Source of the DNA: Chrysemys picta bellii
Taxonomy: Eukaryota > Chordata > Testudines > Emydidae
Reading direction: 5' to 3'
DNA: 64,000 nucleotides
Assembly (NCBI RefSeq): GCF_011386835.1
Contig: NC_088791.1
Coordinates: 9,858,998-9,922,997 of the forward strand
Part shown: positions 12,066 to 21,507 of the stretch, one piece after another
Numbering within the stretch: position 1 is the stretch's first letter
How the letters are laid out: each line of letters begins with the position of its first letter
Program-made: the position numbers and the translations under genes
The notes under the pieces: model-generated
What the model was told of the DNA's origin: nothing
Database searches by the model: none
What the model saw: only the letters and a program-made list of their open reading frames with translations

Positions 12066-12293
12066 GGCCATGTCTACACTGCCACTTATGTCAGCAAAAC
12101 CTATGTGGCTCAGGGATGTGAAAATAAACTCACCCCTGAGCAACATAAATTTTGCCAGCATAAGTGGTAATGTGCACTTCTCCCGCTGACATAGCTACGG
12201 CCGCTCATTGGGCGTGTTTTAATTATGTCGACGGGAGAGCTCTCTACTGTTAGCATAGAGCGGCTACACAAGAGATCTTACAGCAGCGCAGCT
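12066..12293 (+). mobile_element. Harbinger-type non-autonomous element, 3' end lost at a CR1
   Basis: Starts with the terminal ccatgtctacactgccact and holds internal inverted blocks (gcttatgtc-like and gctgacatagc-like). These are typical of TAA-flanked Harbinger MITEs in reptiles. The expected right end is absent where CR1 sequence begins at about 12294. It is a diverged relative of 35023-35270. Confidence 0.65.
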
Positions 12294-12578
12294 GAATCAT
12301 AGAATATCAGGGTTGGAAGGGACCTCAGGAGGTCATCTAGTCCAACCCCCTGCTCAAAGCAGGACCAATCCCCAACTAAATCAACCCAGCCAGGGCTTTG
12401 TCAAGCCAGGCCTTAAAAACCTCTAAGGAAGGAGATTCCACCACCTCCCCAGGTAACCCATTCCAGTGCTTCACCACCCTCCTAGTGAAAAAGTTTTTCC
12501 TAATATCCAACCTAAACCTCCCCTACTGCAACTTGAGACCATTACTCCTTGTTCTGTCAGTAGAGCTGTGTTGCTATA
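12294..12578 (-). mobile_element. CR1 retrotransposon, 3' end, antisense
   Basis: Antisense CR1 3' end beginning gaatcatagaatatcagggt and passing through tccaaccccctgctcaaagc to gagaccattactccttgttc. It is close to the copy at 36181, which suggests the same fairly young subfamily. Confidence 0.93.
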
Positions 12579-12740
12579 TAAGGTCTCAAATGTAGACAGG
12601 AGTTTACAATCTAAGGCTCTTTGGGCAGGGCTGTTTTTTTGTTTTTGTTTGTTCTGTGTTTGTACAGCGCCTAGCACAATGGAGCTCTGATCCAGGACAT
12701 GGGCCCCTAGGTGCTACTACCATAATATAACTAATAACAG
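12578..12740 (+). repeat. MIR-type SINE 3' tail
   Basis: The tail phrase tttgtacagcgcctagcaca, then ggagctctgatccaggacat and gtgctactaccataatat. The tRNA and CORE parts are missing. Confidence 0.75.
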
Positions 12741-14780
12741 GGATCCCACACAATCTATTCTTTTCCATTCTGGTTCTTATACTGCCCACATCACTGTAGT
12801 AGCTGCGTGGCTTACAAGAGTGAATTACAGAGGAATCCTTTAGTCTATCATTGAAATGCAGCCTGGGATGGAATGCAGCAGCTGTCTAGAACAGGGCTTT
12901 TTCCTCTTTGGAAAGCAGTTTCATGCTTGTGCAGAGCAGTTTCTTTTGGCAAGAGACTTTTCTTCTCCATGATGGAGCAACAGCACCACACTCTTGATTG
13001 CAGCAGCACTAAAGAAAGTGAAGTGCCACTGTCGATCATATATATAGTACACAGCTTTGCTGCTAGGATATGTTCTTACAAGAGACCTGTTGCAGCTTAC
13101 CTGATCAATACTTCACTTTTTAAAAGATGCCTAAATGCATATAGGTAGTCTCTCTCCAGTCAATAATCTCTTTCAGTATGAAAAAAATTCAGTGGACTTC
13201 AGAGCTCATGGAAAGTACGAGGCTGAGAGCCCTGGAACCACTGTTCCCCACCACACCTCAGCCACGTGCTTCTCAAACCCTGAGTGGCAGGGGTTGCTTT
13301 GGGGGGGCAAATGGGGAGTTCAGGTTCCTTGCACATTCGGGGTATGTTTTTAGCTAGTCTGCAGATGCCATCTGGTTTGTGGGCAGAATTCATGCCCGCG
13401 AAGGAACTGCAGGCACAAGTCTTAGTAGTTGCATTCTGATGGCCTGATCTGCACCTGTGATTGGGTAGCTTGATGCGTTACCATCCAAGACTTGGGCTTG
13501 CAAGGCCAGCCTCTTTTGTGCAGGGGTGCTGGAACAATGTGTATAGTGCAGGTGCTGAGAGCCACTGAACCAAGCTGTAAATCCTGTATATGATGGAAAC
13601 CACTTCAAGCAAGGGGGTGTGGCAGCACTCCCAGTTCCAGCACCTATGCTTTTGTGGCTGCAAATTGTACCTGCCAAAGGAAGGCCTTGGCTGCTGAAAA
13701 GTTGGTCCCAGGTCCTCGGCCTCTCTGCTGATGCAGTCATGGTGTTCGGGTTTTGGAATGTGGATGCCTTGTCTACTAAGAAAACATCCTGGAGCCTCCA
13801 ACTCGGCTCCGCATCTCCCATCAGGCTCAGACAATGCAGGCAGTCTGCTTTCCCAGCATCTGGCTAAGCTACGGGCATGGCTGAGAATGAGTTGACTGAG
13901 GCTCACTGGTGATGCTGATTGGTAGGGGAAGCATCTGGAGGTTAGGGCACAAGTGAGCCATCTATGGGTGGTACATACTCAACATGGTGGGGTTACATCT
14001 GTCTTGCTCTTCAACTACTCCTTGATTTTTAATGGTGTCTGGAAGTACCCTGTTCTCTCTGTTTAGCTGGAAGGTGACCATGCCCCTCTTGCTGCAGAAA
14101 GCACCAGTTATCCTGGCTTTTGTGGCCTCCAGACTGGATGATTGCAATGTGCTGCCCTAGAAAGTCATTCAGAAGCTTCAGCTGGTGCAGAACACAGCTG
14201 CTTGCCTCACTGTTAGCTTTGCAGCGCGGGCTCCCAGTTCATTACTGGAGTGGAACCACTATCCTGTGACTCATGACCAATCACACACCATGCATGAGAA
14301 AGAGGGGAGAGTTTGCAAACACTCCATAGGCTGAACATTGTTCATCCAAATGCCTCCTCAACTACACCACAAACATTGATTAGTCAGGAAATCAGGATGG
14401 CTTTGTGAGTGGCTCTCAAATGATTATTTGCAACAAGTAATCAGCCCAGCTCCATTAGCAGAAGGCCTGAAGATTGAACGAAACCTGCTAGCCTTCATAA
14501 GAAATGCAACCGCCTCTTCAGGAAATTGCAGTTTTTACAATGTGAAGTACGTAGCATAGACTTGCACAAGCCACGTGCTGGGGGCAGAATGGTAACATAA
14601 ATGCAGGTATGTGCTACCTTAGGATTATACCGTCCTCTGCAAGCTTGCCACCAATCCTTGAATTTACGCTTAAACTACAGGCCTAAAACCCCAACGTTTG
14701 TTCAAACCCTAGTCAATTAGAGTAACTTTCCCTCCCCCTCCCCCTCCCCTTCTTTGCTTCCTGAATTACAGGTGAAAACC
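12740..14780. other. Unique intronic DNA, no gene seen
   Basis: No repeat or exon recognised. The opposed open frames at 13390-13906 overlap each other in three frames and show no domain. Confidence 0.5.
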
Positions 14781-14794
14781 TCTTAGCATAGTGG

Positions 14795-14940
14795 GTGCAA
14801 TTGCTCTGTAATTGGTAAAGTAACTGTAACTGCACTGTGATTTGTATGTAGTGACATGTAATTGCACAGTAAGCATTGGTGTGGTTGCACGAGCGAAGTG
14901 CGGTTTGTAATTATAATGTAACGCCGCCCAAATGCTGGCT
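14795..14940. repeat. GTAA/GTAATTGC-rich quasi-repetitive segment
   Basis: Short GTAACTG, GTAATTG and TGTAATTA motifs recur about every 15-25 bp. A similar texture is found inside the element at 54490-54848, so this may be a fragment of the same family. Confidence 0.35.
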
Positions 14941-14949
14941 TCCAGTCCC

Positions 14950-16327
14950 ACTTCCATTGTATCACAGAGTTCCTTTGCCGACGGGCGCTGATGGATTTGG
15001 GTGTCATTTGGCTGCATGTTAACTGCTGAAGAGAATGGTTGGTTGGTGGTCTATGCTTTCTTCGGCTAGTGGCCTATGTTTTCCATCTTTCTAGCCCACA
15101 AGATGGAACAGACCTACTAGACCCTCCAGTCCATACCACCGCAAACAGAGGATAAAGATTTCCCTAGAGCTTCTGTCCTGCCTGTTGTTTAAATATCTCC
15201 CCAAATTAGCCTTTTTGATACTTTCTGTTGGAAAGATCTTGAAATCAGCTGATGGAAGAGATGCTTATCTCCTTGCAAAGACCCAGATGCCTTCTGATGG
15301 TGAATCTGTATTCCTATCGGCTGTCTGGGTCGGCTCTGCTGGAAGCACGACCGGCTTAAGTGTGTGCATGCCTATTGCAGTAGCCAAGCCTGTGATAACT
15401 GGCGTGAGTAGCCAAGTACCTGCCACTGTATAAAGAGCGAACTTCTAGCTATTAGCTGTAAATCAAAAGCAAGACCTGGCCATTGAGGCCAGCCTGATCC
15501 CCAGTGAATCTCTGGGATAGCTTTGCCGACTGTTGAGATCCCTGGAAAAAGGCCCTTCTACTGCTCTGTGCTTTGATTAGTGAGAGAGATGCTGCCAAAA
15601 TGAAAGCAAGGAGGAACTGGGGATAGCTAATCCCATCTGTAGGATTTCCCCAAAATATGGATTAGGCAGTGTTCTTTATCTGGGGCTGTTTAGAGACACA
15701 TAGCTAAAGCAGATGTTTAAAGGACAATGGAGATTTATTGTAGCTCCCGTTCAGGCCGGCTCCCTGATATCTGGCACTTAAATCCGCCAGCTTGGCCAAG
15801 TTGCTCTCTCCTGCCTGTGGGATCAGATGAGGTGGTGGAAAGAGGCACGTCAGAACTGTAATCCCTCTGCTGCGATTCAAGTTCTTAGAGGCCCTGACAA
15901 TCCCTAGCAAGAGCAGAGATGGGCACAAGCCACAGTTGGCCCAGCAAAGTCATTCTTTCCAGGAGGGCTTGGAGCTGTTTTTAATGGACTTAATCTAGGG
16001 ACCATCATGGTCCTGCCAGAATCCTTCACTAAATCAAACTATTCTTCGCACATCTTCCTGATTTTCCTAAGCAAATGTACGGCTTGGCCAGCGTGTCCCA
16101 TTGGCAGCTCTGGACACTGCAGTCCTCTGTTTATCCATCCACACAATGGGGATGATGAAAACAGGCAGAGAGAGTATCCCCAAGTGTCCTGCCAATGTCC
16201 CTCGGCCATGAACTGGAGAGGGAGCTGCTAGGGCTTAGAGAACAGTCCTGCCCCCTTGTTAATTGAATGGGGAACTGCCAACTATTTCATGTGACAGTAT
16301 TTCAGATCTCTAGAACACCTTGGGTAT
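14950..16327. other. Unique intronic DNA, no gene seen
   Basis: No repeat or exon recognised. Confidence 0.5.
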
Positions 16328-16931
16328 AAGTGGTCCCCGGGGGGGTGCGGCAGGCCGGGCCAGTCCCCATGGGGGTGGGGAGGGAGCGCCACCCAGCCCT
16401 GCCCCATCCCCAGCTCTGCTCTGGCCCCACCTACAGCTGCAGCCCCAGCTACCGACCCTGTGCTTGACCCCATCCCCAGCTGCGGAGTGGCTCCACACCT
16501 GGCTGGGGGTCCAGCTGCTAGTCCCCAGCGTGGTCTGGCTCTGCTCCTGCCCCTGCCCTCAGCCTCAGCCCCGGCCACGTGTCTGTTCCCAGCCTCGTCC
16601 CCAGCCTCAGCCCCTGGCAGGGGCAACATTCCCAGCCTGGGGTCTAAGCTGCGGGCGGGGTCAGGGATGGAGCCGCACCCGGCCACGGGCCGGGCTGCCA
16701 GTCCCCACCATGGCCTGGCTCTTCTCCTGCCCTGCCCTCAGCCTCGGTCCCTGGCTGCAGCTCCGGCCCCAGCCCCACCCTCAGCTGTGGGCCCAGCCCC
16801 CTTATCCCTGTCTGTGTCACAGCTCACCCAACCCAAGCCACGGCCCCGCTCCTGGCCCTGGCTCCAGGGAGGGCTGGGGGATGTGGACGGGGGAATTGGG
16901 GTGTGTGACCCTCAAAATTTGGGGACCACTG
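16328..16931 (+). mobile_element. GC-rich hAT-like non-autonomous element
   Basis: The ends form an inverted pair: agtggtcccc at the left and ggggaccact at the right. This is the terminal signature of a common hAT group. The interior is a GC-rich block with repeated cagcccc/cctcagcccc. I could not find an exact 8-bp duplication next to these ends. The open frames of 134-205 codons inside it are composition artefacts. Confidence 0.6.
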
Positions 16932-16974
16932 CTCTAATAGCACCTTACAAATTAATCTGTCCTCAGAATACACC

Positions 16975-17130
16975 AGGGAGGGAGGGTTCTATTATTATCC
17001 CCATTTTACATGTGGGGAACTGAGGCAGAAAGAGATTAAGTGACTTGCCACAGGTCACACAGTTTGTGTCAGAGCCAGGAATTGAACCCCAATTTCCTAG
17101 TGTCCAGTCCTGTGTCTCAGTCACACAACT
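16975..17130 (-). repeat. MIR/CORE-SINE copy, antisense
   Basis: Antisense core: ttattatccccattttacat, gaactgaggcagaaagagat, then acttgccacaggtcacac and gaattgaaccccaatttcc. Confidence 0.88.
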
Positions 17131-18129
17131 GGCTTCGGCTCATAATATGATTTTCTAGGCTGGATTCGAACTGACACAGTGAGTGAGAGGGGGCAAAACA
17201 CTGATTCTATTCCCGTTCCCTGGGTATTTCCTTTTGCATCTTTTAGATGTCCTAATTCGGCCAACAGCCATCCTGGAACATCTGGCATTCCTGGTGCATT
17301 AACGTACTAGCTGCAATTTTTGTTCTTAAAAGTAGTTAATACAAAATTGTCTAGCTGAGAAGGCTCTGGAGAATTTAGCCTGGCTACTCTATATTGCCTT
17401 TAGGAGTGTCTGGAATTGAAAACAAACCTGTACTTGCAGCTCCTGACCTCCTCAGCATAAATCTGAACTAACTTTAATGTTTCTCCTGACTAAAGGAGAC
17501 GGGTATATTGCTGTCTTAGCTGTGTATAAGATATAAACACTATAGCTGAGCGCCACAACTGCAAGGGGCTAGGTAGTGGTATAGATAGGGGACTTTTTTG
17601 TATCTCTGCAGTCGATCTTGGAGAAAGAATCATATTAGCTGAAAATCATTACCATGTGGTATGTCTTACTTGCTAGCCTCAGTTCACTTTCGGACCAAGA
17701 GGACAGTTGCCTGTGTAGCAAAGAGTATTCCTATTATTGCCTTATTGGAATTTGCGTCAGAGAAAGTGATTGTATGATCCATGAAGACTGAACTAGACAT
17801 GGTCCGGCAGGGTTAGAGAATGTTGTGGGGGACCCTGGTCCTGCAGCTGCCTCTTCTGAGGATGATAGCAGGCATTTCACTCTTGAAAAGTACCATGAGC
17901 ACCAGGCTGTGTTGCTTGTAAAAGCTTGGATGAAATCAACAGGTTTTCACCTTTTCGTTTTGCATCTAAAATGGACAAAATTGTGACATCGATCTGATTT
18001 CAATGCAAAACACAAGTTCATTTGGAGCCAGGTCCAGTCTCAACCAGAAGAAATAAGTCATGGTGATCAGAGTTAAATCTCCACTTATCTGGAGATGTTC
18101 TCAAGAACTAGTGCTCAGTGCAGGAATCA
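17131..18129. other. Unique intronic DNA, no gene seen
   Basis: No repeat, RNA gene or exon recognised. Confidence 0.5.
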
Positions 18130-18215
18130 CTGGGTGAGACTTTACAGCCTGCATCATGCAAGAGGGCAGATGAGATGATCACAATGGTCCCTTCTGCCCT
18201 TAAGCTCTTTCAGCC
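18130..18215 (+). mobile_element. CR1 3' terminal fragment
   Basis: gcagatgagatgatcacaat followed by ggtcccttctgcccttaagc is the last stretch of a CR1 3' end. Confidence 0.75.
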
Positions 18216-18679
18216 ACACTGGTCAGTGTTTGCTGCAGTGAGGTGAGTGGAGTACGCGGGTAGATAGTTATACCAGGGATGCCTTGACCTCATGTCTAAG
18301 GATCACATGCCAACCAGCCTTCGCCTCTCAGTGCTTGCCTGCTGCCAGCCCTGATGTTTTGGGTGGGGTTTCATATCCTGGCTCCAGGGTGAAGTGTCTT
18401 GGTTCCCATTAATGAAATGCATCTTTTTAGTGGCGAAATAGGTTCCCCCTTCTTTCTTCAAAGCCATGAGAAGAAATAGGGGATTTTTTTTTCACACCAA
18501 TAGGATGGGACTTCTTCATTTCCCTCTCTGTCTGTCTGACAAGTGGATCAGGCTAAATGTGGGTCTGGTTTTGTTACACATGTGAAACATCGATCACATT
18601 AACTGCAAGGTTCGCTAAGGGTTCTGGTCGAACTGGGCCTGATTGCAAGTGAATTTTGGTGCAATTTACTCATCCTAGA

Positions 18680-19050
18680 ACATAAGAACAGCCATTCTAC
18701 CTCAGACCAACAGTCCATGTAGCTTGCTGTCCTGTCTCTGACAATGGCTAGTACCAGATGCTTCAGAGAGAAACCCAGTAGCAGACAGCTATTGAATAAT
18801 CAACTCATAGTTTGTTTCTTCCTGACCCCATGCAGTTAGTGGTTGACTGAGTCCCTGAAGCATGATTATTTATATCCCATTTATATTTTTTATCCTATCT
18901 AATGTAACTGTTGATGTTCCCATCCATATAAATATTCGAACTTTGTTCAAATACTACTAGAGTCTTGGTCCCAATGGTATTTAGCTTCACTGAGTTCTAC
19001 AGGGTAATCACTGTGTACAATTCTGTGTACACAAAGGATGAATTTGGCCT
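18680..19050 (-). mobile_element. CR1 retrotransposon, 3' end, antisense, old
   Basis: Antisense CR1 end with agaacataagaacagccatt at its terminus. It then passes into the degenerate long 3' region (tagtaccagatgcttcagag), which reads like the reverse of the 4790 type. Confidence 0.8.
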
Positions 19051-20200
19051 TTGGAGTTTGGCCCCATACCTTTTATGCTAAATTGTCTACTGGCGTGTAA
19101 ACTCATAGCACCCAAACTGACTCATGGAGTCCTAAGATTTGATCCATAGTTGCTCTCTGAGTTGATGTTTTAACTCCGAAGGTGCAGTCCCCAGAGATTA
19201 ATGATTCTAACAGGCTAGAGCTCAGGTCTTGCTGTTCTTTTCTAATCGCTCTTTAAATGCTTTGGGGGGGCTTTGTATGTTTATAACTATTTTTAGGACA
19301 CATTACTCTCCTGTTCAATAAAACCATTTGCAATTATTCCCTGTAATTGCCAGGTGAGGACAAAGCTGATCAACTGCAGGCTTTTATTGCTAGGGAACTC
19401 AAGCAAGAGCAGTAATTTCTAGCCATGTGTCAAGGAAGATATGAGCAAATATAAAGCAAATATAACAGTAATGCTCATGATCATTTTATTATTGATCTAA
19501 GAAAATTAGATAGACATTCTGCACACTTATTTAATTAACACTTATAGGCCTCAATCCAGCAAAGCATTTAAGCACATGCTTAAGTGCTTTGATGAATCAT
19601 GTTCATAGAACCTATTGCCTTGGCAAATGTGCTATTATACACCACACTCTGGCCATCTAGGGCTGCTTCCTTGTCACCACCTAGCGTGCCGTGACCAACT
19701 GGAATGTCGCAACACCAGCACTGATAGAACTGACAAAGCACGTATTGCTGCTACTAGAGCTAAAGGAGAGAACCTCTGTTAACAGGGTAGGGTCTCCTAA
19801 CATCCAGTCCAATGCCCTCCTCACCAAACCGTGTTGCCTAAAGCTAGGTAGAAGAGATGCTTCTGCCAATGCCGTCTGCTGCAGTGAATACATTGCCTAT
19901 TGATCTTCTAGGAAGCACCATCAAAGAAACCTAACCATATGCTAAACCAAATGCATTCACAGCTTCCACCATATTCTGATGGCTGTCCACTTTGGGCTCT
20001 CATGGACCAAGTTCCAAATATGAAGGTCCTCTGTGCCAATCCTGAGGCGTTCAAGTCCAGAAAGAGACAGTGGTAGCCCAGCAGATCGTAGTGACTGTGA
20101 AGGTGTATAAGTGGGCAGGGCAGTTTTTCAGGTTGTTAGGGCTTTACAGATGTCTTCAGCACTTGGAAAGAAAGAGAGAGCCATTACAGAGCTCCAGTTA
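19050..20200. other. Unique intronic DNA, no gene seen
   Basis: A short piece at 19548-19605 (caatccagcaaagcatttaa, aagcacatgcttaag) belongs to a widespread amniote repeat that I cannot name. The rest is unrecognised. Confidence 0.45.
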
Positions 20201-20405
20201 CAGAACTTGTCCTCCATGCGCCCAAAGTGCTTTACAAACACTTAATGAGTTAATCGTCCTCAAAATCCCCCTTTGAGGCGGGTAGGTGTTAGTGACCTCC
20301 ATTTTACAGAAGGGAAACTGAGACCCAGAGAGGTTAGCTGACTTGACCAAGCTCACATTGTGTGATTGGGGGAGCGGGAATAGAACCCAGGAGTCCTGAC
20401 TCTGA
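20200..20405 (-). repeat. MIR/CORE-SINE copy, antisense
   Basis: Full-length antisense order: caaagtgctttacaaacact, ttttacagaagggaaactga, gacccagagaggttagctga and acccaggagtcctgactctg. Confidence 0.9.
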
Positions 20406-20411
20406 TTCCCT

Positions 20412-20525
20412 TAGAGAGACAAGGTGGGTGAGGTAATATCTTTTAGTGGAACAGCTTCTGCTGGTGAGCGAGACAAGCGTCCGAGCCACACACAGCCCTT
20501 CTTCAGGTCTAGGAAATGAGTCCCT
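20412..20525 (+). repeat. Interspersed repeat paired with 2150-2320
   Basis: gtgaggtaatatcttttagt, then gctggtgagcgagacaagcg and cagcccttcttcaggtctag. It is a familiar reptile repeat pattern in the opposite orientation to the copy at 2150. Confidence 0.55.
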
Positions 20526-20639
20526 TGTGATTTATGTGCATTTCAGACACAAACTGGGAATATTTAAGCTGAGATTCTTAACAGACCATGGGCTTGGTTG
20601 TTAGGTCATGAATGATAAACTAATAGGCAAAAGGATGAG

Positions 20640-20756
20640 GTGATGTGGTCCAGTGGGTAGGGCACTGCACTAGGATTCAGGAGGCCCTGGGTTTTATGCA
20701 TGACTCTGTCACTGACTTGCTGTGTGACAGTGGGCTAGTTGCCTTCCCAAAAGTGG
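20640..20756 (+). repeat. MIR-type SINE, front part (split)
   Basis: tRNA-like head tgatgtggtccagtgggtag and CORE actgacttgctgtgtgacag. The matching 3' tail lies at 21160-21270, across a GC-rich block. Confidence 0.85.
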
Positions 20757-21145
20757 GGGAGGAAGGGCAGAGCCCCCCACCCCTGGTCAAGCCGGAAGCT
20801 GAAGCTGGGCCGGGAAGCCACGACCCTCCACCTGCTCAGGATGGGGGTGGGGGACCCAAGAGCAGCCTGTGTCCCCACCTCTGAGGCCCCCGCCCAGGGC
20901 AGGTGGAGGGTCCGAGGTTCCCCACAGCTGTCCGTGTGGTTCTTATCCCCACCCGCTCCGGTTGGGGGTGGGGCCTCGGAACCACAGCCCAGCCATGGTA
21001 AGAGCTGCGCGGGCAGCTGTGGAGAGCCGGGGTCCCTCCACTTGCCCTGGGTGGGGAGCCCGGGGCTGCTCTCAGGGTCAGGTGGAGGGTCCATGGCTCC
21101 CCAAAACTGCCGGGCTCTAGCTGCCCCCGTTCCAGCATCCCTGTC
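20757..21145. other. GC-rich insertion splitting a SINE
   Basis: GC-rich sequence with the repeated phrase caggtggagggtcc (about 20900 and 21080, and a reverse-complement-like gaccctccacctgctc at about 20822). The inverted and direct internal repeats suggest a non-autonomous transposon, but no exact duplication of the target was found. Confidence 0.45.
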
Positions 21146-21159
21146 TGTCTGTCTTGTCT

Positions 21160-21270
21160 CTTTAGATTGTAAGCTCTTTAGGCCAGGGAATGTCTCTTAC
21201 TGTGTTTGTGGAGCATCTGGTATGGGGCCCTGATCTTGGCTGGGGCCCCCTAGGTACTCCTGTATTATTA
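21160..21270 (+). repeat. MIR-type SINE, 3' tail (split)
   Basis: tttagattgtaagctcttta, ggccagggaatgtctcttac and ctaggtactcctgtattatt form the standard tail. It ends about 53 bp before the first base of the plexin exon, so SINE sequence approaches the splice acceptor region. Confidence 0.85.
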
Positions 21271-21290
21271 ATCCATGTTCAGTGGCTTCA

Positions 21291-21323
21291 TGCTCTCTCT
21301 CCTCCTCCCCCTTCTGTTCACAG
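21291..21323 (+). promoter_or_regulatory. Splice acceptor and polypyrimidine tract
   Basis: A nearly pure pyrimidine run (tctctctcctcctccccctt) ends in ttcacag. The AG is at 21322-21323. A ttcat motif with its A at about 21290 sits 33 bases upstream, at a normal branch-point distance. Confidence 0.85.
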
Positions 21324-21506
21324 CTGTTAACAATTGATGACAATTTCTGCGGCCTGGATATGAATGCCCCTCTGGGAGTATCGGAGATGGTGCGAGGTCT
21401 CCCCATCTTCACCGAAGACGGGGATAGGATGACATCCGTGATCGCCTATGTCTACAAGAACCACTCACTGGCGTTCGTGGGCACCAAAAGTGGCAAGATG
21501 AAAAAG
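21324..21506 (+). CDS. PLXNA4: A-type plexin, internal sema-domain exon (PLXNA4-like)
   Basis: A 183-base exon encodes 61 residues, phase 0 at both ends, between cag at 21321-21323 and gtaggc from 21507. A-type plexins are single-pass cell-surface receptors for class 3 and class 6 semaphorins. They steer axons, with neuropilins as co-receptors for class 3 ligands. This piece belongs to the extracellular seven-bladed sema propeller. The reading starts [18 protein letters not shown] and ends in [12 protein letters not shown] conserved sema cysteine (FCG) and the block [18 protein letters not shown] are clear. From recall, the MNAPLG version fits PLXNA4 and differs from the NQPLGG version of PLXNA2 and PLXNA1/A3, so the paralogue is likely but unproven. 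EDGDRM and GKMKK may be lineage changes from EDRDRM and GKLKK. The preceding large exon and the next exon are outside the window or not recognisable. Continuous frame, good splice sites and strong protein likeness make a live gene more likely than a pseudogene. Confidence 0.93.
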
Positions 21507-21507
21507 G

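Larger units (their letters stand above)
1..21323 (+). other. Plexin intron, 3' part (upstream of the sema exon)
   Basis: Everything before the single plexin exon lacks another recognisable exon and is filled with interspersed repeats and unique non-coding DNA. In A-type plexins the exon before this one is the large first coding exon, which carries the signal peptide and most of the sema propeller. It is not in the window, so the intron is longer than 21 kb. The acceptor is preceded by a strong pyrimidine tract at 21291-21320. Two branch-point-like motifs are visible, one with its A near 21290 and one near 21271. That this is intron rather than intergenic DNA is inferred from the phase-0 exon and the known plexin gene layout. 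Confidence 0.7.

Noticed and set aside
16320..17023. Plus-strand frames of 205 and 187 codons rich in Pro, Ser and Ala
   Set aside because: They lie in a GC-rich hAT-like element, overlap each other and antisense frames, and read as low-complexity sequence.
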